From positions 1-64,000 of the forward strand of contig NZ_JAHYSS010000002.1 of the NCBI RefSeq assembly GCF_019802255.1: a DNA stretch of 64,000 nucleotides. Direction: 5' to 3'. This document shows positions 46,930 through 55,145 of the stretch, piece after piece. This stretch comes from Pedobacter polysacchareus (GTDB lineage Bacteria; Bacteroidota; Bacteroidia; Sphingobacteriales; Sphingobacteriaceae). The translations under genes and the position numbers were made by a program. The notes below the pieces were generated by a model that saw only the letters and a program-made list of their open reading frames with translations, was not told the origin of the DNA and did no database searches. Within the stretch, counting starts at the first letter, position 1; each line of letters begins with the position of its first letter.

Positions 46930-48837
46930 ATGAAAACAATTATAAAAACTTCATGCATGCTTTTAACAACAGCGTTGTTATTGGCATCATGTAAAAAATT
47001 CGAACAAATCAATGTGGATCCTTATGCTGCTACCGCTGACCAAGCGCAAACAGAGTATTTCATCAATGGCTCTATTATTGGTGCCCAGATGAACCCGGAT
47101 ATAGCAGAGCGTTCATTTATCCTTTACTGGAAAACGGCAGGACATCAGCACAGTAACGGGGGGCTTTCTTCAGGCTCTTATAATGACGGCTGGACCAGTG
47201 CTTATTATGATAAGATCGCTGCATGGTTAAATAGTGCCAATACAGCGATTCAAATTGGTGAGGGACAAATTGCAAATGGAACAGCGAAAGCTTATACCCC
47301 TAACTTGGTACAAGTGGCAAGAATCTGGAGAGCTTACTTAATGAGTGAAATGACAGATAATTTTGGACCAATTCCTGTTAAGGCCTTTAATGGTACTAAC
47401 CCTGAATTCTCAGATGTAAAAACTATCTATTATTACCTGTTGACTGAATTAAAAGAAGCAGGCACTAAGCTTGATTTAACTGTTGCAAATACGGATGCAT
47501 TGAAAAAACTGGATCCTGCATATGCCTACGACTATGCAAAATGGAAAAAGTATGCAAACTCTATGCGTATGCGTTTAGCGATGAGGTTATCCGAAGTAGA
47601 TGCAGAAAAAGCAAAAACTGAATTTGAACTGGCAGCAGCAGGAAGTGATTTTATTAAAGCATCAGATGAGACTTTCCAGGTAGCGGAGAGACCAGGATGG
47701 GATGACCTTACTGGAGTAATGAGTAGAGAGTGGAATCCACAGTTTATTTCTGCGTCTTTAAATAATATTTATTTAGGCCTTGGTGGGATTAAAACAGAAA
47801 CTCAGCTTGGAGCAAGTTATTTGTCAGCGATCAAACCTGCAGATTACCTGGGCTTAAAATTTGATGATCACTTTACCTCTAAAACCAATAACCCGTCTGC
47901 CGGATATTGGTTTGATGGTCTTCCAAATGTAATTGATCCACGTGCTTATAAAACGTTTATCATTCCTGGCGATTTCTCTAATGCTAATTTTAATTCATAT
48001 CCTTCCTGGACTACTGATGCGAAAACGACTACCAGAAATCTAATGAGTGCAACAAATACAGTGGTAAAAACAATTGATGCTAAAAACACCTGGAATGCTT
48101 CCAATACTGGCGACTGGGGTGCAAAAGGAACAAAAAATGAGCTGAGAGCCTATGAAGGTACTATGCCGCGTCTGTCTAACCAATTTAGAGCAAGTACCAG
48201 CAAACGTATTTTCTTTGCACCATGGGAAACGTATTTCCTATTGGCCGAAGCGGCTGAGCGTGGATGGGCAACCCCAATGGGCGGAAAGGCTGCATATGAG
48301 GCTGGTATCCGAGCTAGTTTTGAGTATTGGGGTGTAAGCAACTCAGTTGGTAATTACTTGACATCAGATGACTTCAATAGAGTAGGTACATCAGTAAATT
48401 GGGATCACATCACTGAACCTCCTGCAAGCCATGCTATGAATTACATTAATGGATATACAAATGAAGCAGGAGTTGCTAATGTATTGTATCCGGTAAATAA
48501 CCTATATAAAAATGGTACAGTTAAAAATGATCATTTAACAAAAATCATTACGCAGAAGTTTATTGCTCAAACTCCTTGGCTTCCATTAGAAGCTTGGAAT
48601 GATCAAAGACGTTTAGGATTACCTTTCTTTGAAAATCCAGCAATCGAAAATGTATTACCTAATTTACCAGCTTTAAACAGCGGTAATTATATGACGAGCA
48701 ACGTTAAGTTCTTCCCTCAACGTTTGAGATATCCTTCAAGTTTGCAAACTACAAACAAACCTGGTTACCAACAGGCAGTAGCTGCTTTAGGTGGTGCTGA
48801 CGAAGTGTTGACTCCATTATGGTGGGCTAAGAAATAA
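46930..48837 (+). CDS. SusD-like glycan-binding lipoprotein
   Basis: A 635-residue surface lipoprotein that forms the lid of the upstream SusC. The signal ends TALLLASC with Cys at 21, followed by KKFEQINVDPYAAT, the start typical of the SusD-like_2 branch. The TPR-rich core contains WRAYLMSEMTDNFGPIPV and a late WLPLEAWNDQRRLGLP block. It is the last gene of its unit, closed by a strong hairpin at 48854-48890. No glycosidase accompanies this pair, so the degrading enzymes must lie elsewhere in the genome. Confidence 0.93.
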   Translation: MKTIIKTSCMLLTTALLLASCKKFEQINVDPYAATADQAQTEYFINGSIIGAQMNPDIAERSFILYWKTAGHQHSNGGLSSGSYNDGWTSAYYDKIAAWLNSANTAIQIGEGQIANGTAKAYTPNLVQVARIWRAYLMSEMTDNFGPIPVKAFNGTNPEFSDVKTIYYYLLTELKEAGTKLDLTVANTDALKKLDPAYAYDYAKWKKYANSMRMRLAMRLSEVDAEKAKTEFELAAAGSDFIKASDETFQVAERPGWDDLTGVMSREWNPQFISASLNNIYLGLGGIKTETQLGASYLSAIKPADYLGLKFDDHFTSKTNNPSAGYWFDGLPNVIDPRAYKTFIIPGDFSNANFNSYPSWTTDAKTTTRNLMSATNTVVKTIDAKNTWNASNTGDWGAKGTKNELRAYEGTMPRLSNQFRASTSKRIFFAPWETYFLLAEAAERGWATPMGGKAAYEAGIRASFEYWGVSNSVGNYLTSDDFNRVGTSVNWDHITEPPASHAMNYINGYTNEAGVANVLYPVNNLYKNGTVKNDHLTKIITQKFIAQTPWLPLEAWNDQRRLGLPFFENPAIENVLPNLPALNSGNYMTSNVKFFPQRLRYPSSLQTTNKPGYQQAVAALGGADEVLTPLWWAKK

Positions 48838-48853
48838 GTTTTCTTATTCACGA

Positions 48854-48890
48854 AAAAAACCTGCAGATCTAAGATCTGCAGGTTTTTTTT
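48854..48890. terminator. Bidirectional terminator, susD / csbD
   Basis: AAAAAAACCTGCAGATCT, A, AGATCTGCAGGTTTTTTTT. A nearly perfect palindrome with flanking A and T tracts between convergent genes, 17 bases after the susD stop. Confidence 0.9.
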
Positions 48891-48905
48891 GTACATGGGT
48901 ATTTT

Positions 48906-49091
48906 TTATAATGATTTTATCCAGGTTACCAGCTCATCGCGGGTTTTGCCTGTTTTCTGTTGCAATTTGCCATACATTTCATCTTCTTTACCTTCTTCGT
49001 ACTTCAAATCGTCGTCGGTTAAATCGGCGTAAGCTTGTTTTACTTTTCCCTTAACTTCGTTCCATTTTCCTTTTAATTCCAACTTATCCAT
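48906..49091 (-). CDS. CsbD-family stress-response protein
   Basis: A 61-residue hydrophilic, helical protein of the CsbD family: [19 protein letters not shown] is the family core, followed by [20 protein letters not shown]. These proteins are induced by general or osmotic stress in other bacteria, and their mechanism is unknown. Length and sequence are complete. It is transcribed alone toward the susD terminator. Confidence 0.92.
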   Translation of the reverse strand: MDKLELKGKWNEVKGKVKQAYADLTDDDLKYEEGKEDEMYGKLQQKTGKTRDELVTWIKSL

Positions 49092-49233
49092 AACTCTTTT
49101 TTTTTAATGATTAACAATAAATAGATACTTAAAGAACAGCCGTTAAAAATATTTGTTTGATTTTATGTAACCTTTTGCGCTTTTCGTTCATCTGCTGTAT
49201 AGAGATTCCCTTATACTTAAACACCGCAACCAG

Positions 49234-49920
49234 ATGAAAAAAATCATTTATTTCCTCTTATTTACCACTTGTATTACCCATACTTCCTGTACGATGATGA
49301 TCAAAGGACTCGTCAAAAAGGTAGTCAAGCATTACGACGATCACATCGATTGGAATGTATCTTCCTTCCAGCTGATGGATAAAAAAGAAAAAGTACAGTC
49401 TTTCGCAGACCTATATTCCGGAAAGACCGTTTACTTATACACCTGGGCAGATACGAGCAGTCGCCCGCCGCATGATAAAGATTACAATAACCTGAAAGCA
49501 CGTTTCGCTCCTTATCCGGATGTGGTGTTTGTAGACTTATTTATCGGATCAAATGAAAAGGCATGGCTGGATTTTGAAAAGAAAAAACCGGGTACCGATC
49601 AGTATTTTCTAGTTAAAAATGGGGCTTCCGAAGCATTCTTGTCGGATTTAGAGGGATCTACTGTTGTTCCATTTATTATTGGAAAAGATGGAAAAATGCT
49701 GGCCTTTAAGGCACCTAAGCCACAAGATAAGATCTTAGTTGATTACGTGCTTTTCGAGGCAAGGGAAGGTATTGATGGCACCACTTCAGCGAAGCAACTG
49801 ATCAAAGGAGTGAACAGCCAGCAAAAGTTCAAAACTGAAGCGCTGAACAATTGGTATAAACAGCATTTTAAGGTGACTGAAATAGATAAATTGTCTTTTG
49901 GAGTCTCCTCCACTCAGTAA
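49234..49920 (+). CDS. Thioredoxin-fold lipoprotein lacking the active-site cysteines
   Basis: A 228-residue exported protein. The signal (1-18) ends ITHTSC, a loose lipobox with Cys19. The body follows a TlpA/thioredoxin-like pattern: GKTVYLYTWADTSSRPPH sits where redox members have a VYxxFWAxWCxPC motif, KAWLDFEKKKPG follows, and STVVPFIIGKDGKML contains the cis-Pro loop. There is no CxxC, so it cannot act as a thiol oxidoreductase; a structural or binding role is inferred. About 60 C-terminal residues have no clear match. It is expressed alone, with the terminator at 49933. Confidence 0.65.
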   Translation: MKKIIYFLLFTTCITHTSCTMMIKGLVKKVVKHYDDHIDWNVSSFQLMDKKEKVQSFADLYSGKTVYLYTWADTSSRPPHDKDYNNLKARFAPYPDVVFVDLFIGSNEKAWLDFEKKKPGTDQYFLVKNGASEAFLSDLEGSTVVPFIIGKDGKMLAFKAPKPQDKILVDYVLFEAREGIDGTTSAKQLIKGVNSQQKFKTEALNNWYKQHFKVTEIDKLSFGVSSTQ

Positions 49921-49932
49921 AATATTTAACTT

Positions 49933-49972
49933 AAAAAGGCCAGCTCAGATTTTTCTGAGCTGGCCTTTTTAA
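49933..49972. terminator. Bidirectional terminator before acs
   Basis: AAAAAGGCCAGCTCAGA, loop TTTTT, CTGAGCTGGCCTTTTT. A 16-bp stem between convergent genes; it can serve both the lipoprotein gene and acs. Confidence 0.92.
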
Positions 49973-49999
49973 TGGTGTTATTATTTAAGATCGAGCTGG

Positions 50000-51892
50000 T
50001 TATTTCTTAGACTTTTCGATGATCTCTTCTACAACTGTTGGATCCAGCAAGGTGCTGATGTCTCCAAGATTGCTGATGTCGCCTTCTGCGATTTTTCTTA
50101 AAATGCGTCGCATGATTTTACCTGATCTTGTTTTAGGTAATCCGCTTACAAAAAGAATTTTATCTGGTTTAGCAATGGCACCAATTACACGTGTTACGGT
50201 TTGTAAGATGTCTTTACGGGTAAGGTCCGCATCACTATGGATATTAGGAAAAATGACGAAAGCATAAATACCTTGTCCTTTTACTTCGTGTGGGAAGCCT
50301 ACTACCGCACTTTCCACGACACCTGCATGCATATTGATGGCATTTTCAACTTCCGCAGTGCCGATACGGTGACCGGATACATTGATGACGTCATCTACTC
50401 TGCCCGTGATTCTATAATAACCATCTTCATCTCTTAAGCAGCCATCACCGGTGAAGTAAAGGTCTTCGTAAGTAGAAAAGTAAGTCAGTTTGCAGCGCGC
50501 ATGGTCACCATAAGTGGTTCTGAGCATTCCTGGCCATGGGAACTTGATACAAAGGTTGCCATTCACGCCGTTTCCTTCAATTTCTTTCCCGTTTTCATCC
50601 ACCAGGATCGGTTGGATACCCGGCAATGGTAAAGTAGCGAAACTAGGTTTTGTTGGGGTGACGAAGGCAATAGGAGAGATCATGATGCCACCGGTTTCTG
50701 TTTGCCACCAGGTATCTACAATCGGACATTCTCCTTTTCCAATGTTCTCATCAAACCAATGCCATGCTTCTTCATTGATGGGTTCTCCTACGGAGCCCAA
50801 TACGCGAAGCGAACTCATGTCGATGCCGTTTAAAGGCTCCAGTCCGAAGCTCATTAAAGAACGGATCGCCGTTGGCGCAGTATATAAGATATTTACTTTA
50901 TGTTTTTCTACCACCTGCCACATTCTGGAAGCATCAGGGTAAGTAGGGATGCCTTCAAACATCAGCGTAGTTGCGCCTTGAGAAAGCGGGCCATACACGA
51001 TGTAAGAGTGACCAGTGATCCAACCAATATCAGCTGTACAGAAGAATACTTCGTCTTTCTGGTAGTTAAATACGTTAGAGAACGTATAACCAGCATACAC
51101 CATATAACCGCCAATGGTATGTACTACCCCTTTTGGCTTACCGGTAGAACCGGAAGTATATAAGATGAACAGCAGGTCTTCGGCGTCCATTTCTTCTGCC
51201 GGACAGTTGGTATCTACCAGTTTAATTTCATCCTCCCACCAGATGTCACGGCCTTTCAGCATAGATACTGGAGTTCTGGTATGGGTTAAAACGATCACAC
51301 GTTCTACGGTTGGGCATCCGATCAGGGCATCATCAATCACTTCTTTCAATTGAATCTGCTTGTTTCCTCTAAATGCACCATCCGCGGTGATGACCACTTT
51401 ACATTCCGCATCATTGATCCTATCTGCAATAGATTTAGCAGAAAATCCACCAAAAACTACGGAGTGTACTGCACCAATTCGGGCACATGCCAATACAGCA
51501 ACCGCAAGTTCCGGTACCATTGGCATGTAAATACAGACACGGTCGCCTTTTTTAACGCCATTCTTTTTCAGCACATTTGCGAAACGGCAAACTTGCTCAT
51601 GCAGTATTTTATAACTTAGGGTAATGCTGTCTTTTGTAGGATCGTTAGGCTCCCAGATAATGGCTGGTTTATCTCCATTTTCTGCCAGATGACGGTCGAG
51701 ACAGTTTTCTGTGATGTTTAATTTAGCGCCCTCGAACCATTTGATGTTTGGTTCTGAGAAGTTCCAGGATAGTACTTTATCCCATTTCTTTCTCCACAAG
51801 AAATTATCAGCGATCCCTGCCCAGAATTGTTCAGGTTGGTCCACGCTCAACTTATAAGTTTCTTGATACTCTTCAATCGAATTAATTTGCAT
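50000..51892 (-). CDS. acs: Acetyl-CoA synthetase
   Basis: Activates acetate to acetyl-CoA through acetyl-AMP; 630 residues, typical for AMP-forming Acs. The N-terminal ACAS_N region is present (FWAGIADNFLWRKKWDKVL). The P-loop is YTSGSTGKPKGVVHT, followed by WWQTETGG and the hinge region with TGDGCLRDEDGYYRITGRVDD. The C-terminal TRSGKIMRRILRKI holds the catalytic Lys that protein acetylases regulate in other bacteria. No acetylase or deacetylase gene is beside it. It is a single-gene unit. Confidence 0.98.
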   Translation of the reverse strand: MQINSIEEYQETYKLSVDQPEQFWAGIADNFLWRKKWDKVLSWNFSEPNIKWFEGAKLNITENCLDRHLAENGDKPAIIWEPNDPTKDSITLSYKILHEQVCRFANVLKKNGVKKGDRVCIYMPMVPELAVAVLACARIGAVHSVVFGGFSAKSIADRINDAECKVVITADGAFRGNKQIQLKEVIDDALIGCPTVERVIVLTHTRTPVSMLKGRDIWWEDEIKLVDTNCPAEEMDAEDLLFILYTSGSTGKPKGVVHTIGGYMVYAGYTFSNVFNYQKDEVFFCTADIGWITGHSYIVYGPLSQGATTLMFEGIPTYPDASRMWQVVEKHKVNILYTAPTAIRSLMSFGLEPLNGIDMSSLRVLGSVGEPINEEAWHWFDENIGKGECPIVDTWWQTETGGIMISPIAFVTPTKPSFATLPLPGIQPILVDENGKEIEGNGVNGNLCIKFPWPGMLRTTYGDHARCKLTYFSTYEDLYFTGDGCLRDEDGYYRITGRVDDVINVSGHRIGTAEVENAINMHAGVVESAVVGFPHEVKGQGIYAFVIFPNIHSDADLTRKDILQTVTRVIGAIAKPDKILFVSGLPKTRSGKIMRRILRKIAEGDISNLGDISTLLDPTVVEEIIEKSKK

Positions 51893-52018
51893 GATTTGGT
51901 TTATGTCAACAACTAAAACTCAAATATAACTTTATTCAGCCCCTATCAAAATTTTAATATGATCTTTTAGTCTTGTTTTTTATATGATTTTTGTAAGAAA
52001 GGTGGAATATTGATGCTT

Positions 52019-53428
52019 TTATCGTAATTTATTGGGTATAAAGGGGAAATCTTTATGCTCCACATGTTCTCTCTGCATAATTTGTTCCGCCTGCTTTACA
52101 ATATCCGGCTGAGCTCCAGCTAAATTGTTGTTTTCCTGTGGATCAACAGTCAGGTCATAGAGTTGAATCTGGGCATTTGGGTTTTTGATGACACCTTCTT
52201 TTATCGCTTTCCATTTTCCGATTCGTACCGCTTGACGGCCACCATCTTCATGAAATTCCCAATAAAGAAAAGAATGCTGGGGTTGTTTTCCCTTTTTTAA
52301 TAGGGTAGGCAGGATAGAGATGCCATCGGTATTGGGAGGTGCCGGCTGTCCGGTGATTGCTGAAAAGGTAGGGAAGAAGTCCCAGAAGGCACCAATATGA
52401 GCTGATACTTGTCCGCTTTTAATTTTTCCAGGCCAGGAAATGATCATGGGTTCCCTGATGCCGCCTTCTGTAAGCTGTCTTTTGATTCCTTTAAATCCAG
52501 CGCTGCTGTTAAAAAACTCCGGTTCATTTCCTCCTTCGCGGTGCGGGCCATTATCGCTGGTAAAGACCACCAATGTATTTTTATCTAAGCCCAGGGCTTT
52601 TAGTTTCGACAATACTGCGCCTACATAGTTGTCCAGGCGAGTCACCATTGCAGCATAAGCGGCATGAGGATAGGCTTGTGGCTGGTATCCAATACCATTC
52701 CAATCTTTTTTAACTCCTTTGGGCTGTTCATTGAATTTTTTCTTATAGTATTCAAGTGAGGGATCACCATCTGGTAATTGGAGTGCGGCATGTGGCAGGG
52801 TATAGGACAAATACATGAAGAATGGCTTGGATTGATTGGCTTCCATGAAGGATAGGGCACGCTGCTGTATCATTTCCGGCGCATAATCATTTTGCTGGCT
52901 GGCTGTATTGTTGAGCTCCACGCATTTTTCATTGTCCCATAGGTGATCGGGGAAGAAGTTGTGCGATTGACGCTGGCAGTTATAACCATAAAACTGATCT
53001 ATTCCCTGTTTTATAGGATCCCCTTCTGAACCTGGAAATCCCATTCCCCATTTTCCAAAGCAGCCGGTGGTATAACCTGCCTTTTTGAACATTTCCGGCA
53101 TAATGAAAGTCGCGTCGGGCAATGGCAGCTGACCTTCCGGTTTAATTTCATAGTTTCCTCTGATCGGGGTATGTCCGGTATGTAAGCCGGTCATTAAAGA
53201 GGCTCTTGAAGGCGCGCAAACAGATGTTCCCGCGTAAAACTGGGTAAAGCGCATGCCATCGGCTGCCAGTCGGTCGATATTTGGCGTTTCAATCAGCTGC
53301 TGTCCATATACACCGATATCTCCATAACCCATATCATCCGCCAGTATAAAAATCACATTTGGCTTTTGCTGCGCTGCTGCCAACAGGGAAAAGGTGCTGA
53401 TCAGTATTGTAAAAAATGATCTTTTCAT
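52019..53428 (-). CDS. Secreted type I sulfatase (arylsulfatase family)
   Basis: Hydrolyses sulfate esters, probably on a glycan in the periplasm; 469 residues. Signal peptide 1-19 (ending LLAAAQ). Metal-binding ADDMGYGD follows. The sulfatase motif CAPSRASLMTG has Cys71, which a maturase converts to formylglycine, and TGHTPIRGN, GKWGMGFPG and FTSDNGPHREGG complete the active-site set. ATG 53428 was chosen over an ATG 10 codons upstream because it starts a clean signal peptide. Last gene of the fecR-susC-susD-susC-susD-sulfatase series; it implies a sulfated substrate. No maturase gene is in the window. Confidence 0.95.
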   Translation of the reverse strand: MKRSFFTILISTFSLLAAAQQKPNVIFILADDMGYGDIGVYGQQLIETPNIDRLAADGMRFTQFYAGTSVCAPSRASLMTGLHTGHTPIRGNYEIKPEGQLPLPDATFIMPEMFKKAGYTTGCFGKWGMGFPGSEGDPIKQGIDQFYGYNCQRQSHNFFPDHLWDNEKCVELNNTASQQNDYAPEMIQQRALSFMEANQSKPFFMYLSYTLPHAALQLPDGDPSLEYYKKKFNEQPKGVKKDWNGIGYQPQAYPHAAYAAMVTRLDNYVGAVLSKLKALGLDKNTLVVFTSDNGPHREGGNEPEFFNSSAGFKGIKRQLTEGGIREPMIISWPGKIKSGQVSAHIGAFWDFFPTFSAITGQPAPPNTDGISILPTLLKKGKQPQHSFLYWEFHEDGGRQAVRIGKWKAIKEGVIKNPNAQIQLYDLTVDPQENNNLAGAQPDIVKQAEQIMQREHVEHKDFPFIPNKLR

Positions 53429-53481
53429 ATTTTTGCTTTCTTTGTAAGGGAACAGCATTGCTGCTGCTCCCTTAGTATAAA

Positions 53482-55125
53482 TTAATAACCTGGATTCTGT
53501 TTCAAGGCTGGGTCTGCTAATATTTCTTTTAATGGGATGGCGTATAAATACATTTTTGGCGCCGTAAAACTCAGCTGATCTACAACAATTGGGGTATAGG
53601 TAAAGGTGTTGCCTTGTTTTACAATCCTCATTCCCCTTACGGAAGCGTTTCCTACCTGTTCAGCAATTTTCCAGCGCCGGATATCCCAGAAACGCTGTTC
53701 TTCAAAAGCCATTTCAATCCTTCTTTCGTTTTGAATCGCTTTGCGCATTTCTGCCTGATTCAGGTCTGTTCTTAAGCCATGAGCATAACCGGTAACTGCT
53801 CCAAGCGGTATTCCTGCACGGTTTCTGAGGAGTTTCAATTGTGTTAAAGCTTCCGCCTGATTTCCTGTTTCGTTGATGGCTTCCGCATAGTTGAGCAGAA
53901 TTTCTGCATACCTGAAAATAGGGAAATTATGTGTTTGATCCTGATAGGCAGTTGCGGTACCGAAAAGGCCAAGGAACTTACGCATATAATAACCGGTTCG
54001 GGTTTGTAAACGCATTCCTCCGGGCCTGTCTAAACCTCCATCAAATGTTTCGACTGCTCTGTTCAGCCAGCTGGCGCCGTTGAAGAAAACGGTTAAGCCT
54101 AACCTTGGATCTCTATTGGCATAGGGATTTTGTGGATCATAAGGCAGTGTAGGAGCGGTCGCATCAATCGCTCTGCCATCACTCATAGGGAAAGCATCTA
54201 CTAAATTTTGCGAAGGATTAACATAGCCATTACTGGCATTAGGTTCGGCAAAGCCGATAGGCGCATTTGCTGTTTCTAATGTTCTGTTTTGTCCTTTCTG
54301 GTAGGCCAGGATGACTTCCGAATTTTTCCTGTTCAGGAATGCGCTGGTAAAGGCAGGAGTTAGGCTGTAAACATTTAAATTGATCAGGTCTTTGGCAGCA
54401 TTTGCTGCCGCGAGCCATTTGTTCTGATCATTAGTAGGATTGTTAAGCGGGCTGGCCGCATACAAAAGTACTCTTGATTTTAGAGCATAGGCGGCTCCTC
54501 TGGTAATGCTGCCTAGAAAAGTGTCCAATACCGGCTCTGTTCTCAGCAGTGGTTTGATGGCCTCACATTCGCTTAGGATATACTGCAAACACTCGTCGAA
54601 TGTGTTTCTGGGGATATTGCTCAGTTGATCATGTAAACCAAATACCTGATCGCCGAGCAAGGGCACGCCGCCATATCTTTTGAGGAGTTCAAAATAATTC
54701 ATAGCCCTGATGAAGCGGGCCTCAGCTTTCCAAAACTTGATGGACACAGCATCATAGGGTACCACGTCAATCTTAGAAAGAAATATATTCACTTTTCTAA
54801 TGGAGGCATAACTCGTTGCCCAGCGGTCGTCTGGATTTGTTCCGGCAGTGATTCCTGATTTTGCCAGCAATTCTATTGGGCTTCCGTATCTTGAAGCCAG
54901 GGCATCATCGGTAGCCGCATCCAGCACCACATTGTCTATCCGGTTAAATCCATCCGGCAAATAAGTATACAGGTCATTTCTTACCCATTGGGCATAGGTA
55001 CCATTCTTATCAAATTGATCGTAGATGATATCCGGGTTTACCAATTCATTTGGTACCTCTTCATATTTTTTGCAGGAGGAGGCCAGTATTCCTATAAAAA
55101 ACAGGATTATAATTTTCGCTTTCAT
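53482..55125 (-). CDS. RagB/SusD-family nutrient-binding lipoprotein
   Basis: A 547-residue lid protein for the SusC 20 bases upstream. Signal ILASSC gives a lipidated Cys at 18, followed by KKYEEVPNELVNPD. Family blocks are visible: KFWKAEARFIRAMNYFELLKRYGGVPL in the TPR part, a FPIFRYAEILLNYAEAINE segment and the LRNRAGIP and ERRIEMAFEEQRFWDIRRWK pair, ending KEILADPALKQNPGY. A complete member of the RagB/SusD C-terminal type. Downstream, the sulfatase begins 53 bases later. Confidence 0.96.
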   Translation of the reverse strand: MKAKIIILFFIGILASSCKKYEEVPNELVNPDIIYDQFDKNGTYAQWVRNDLYTYLPDGFNRIDNVVLDAATDDALASRYGSPIELLAKSGITAGTNPDDRWATSYASIRKVNIFLSKIDVVPYDAVSIKFWKAEARFIRAMNYFELLKRYGGVPLLGDQVFGLHDQLSNIPRNTFDECLQYILSECEAIKPLLRTEPVLDTFLGSITRGAAYALKSRVLLYAASPLNNPTNDQNKWLAAANAAKDLINLNVYSLTPAFTSAFLNRKNSEVILAYQKGQNRTLETANAPIGFAEPNASNGYVNPSQNLVDAFPMSDGRAIDATAPTLPYDPQNPYANRDPRLGLTVFFNGASWLNRAVETFDGGLDRPGGMRLQTRTGYYMRKFLGLFGTATAYQDQTHNFPIFRYAEILLNYAEAINETGNQAEALTQLKLLRNRAGIPLGAVTGYAHGLRTDLNQAEMRKAIQNERRIEMAFEEQRFWDIRRWKIAEQVGNASVRGMRIVKQGNTFTYTPIVVDQLSFTAPKMYLYAIPLKEILADPALKQNPGY

Positions 55126-55145
55126 AATTTTTTCTTTGATAACTC

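Noticed and set aside
50514..50942. 142-codon plus-strand frame antisense to acs
   Set aside because: It lies wholly within acs, whose motifs are all intact; Ser/Pro-rich shadow composition.
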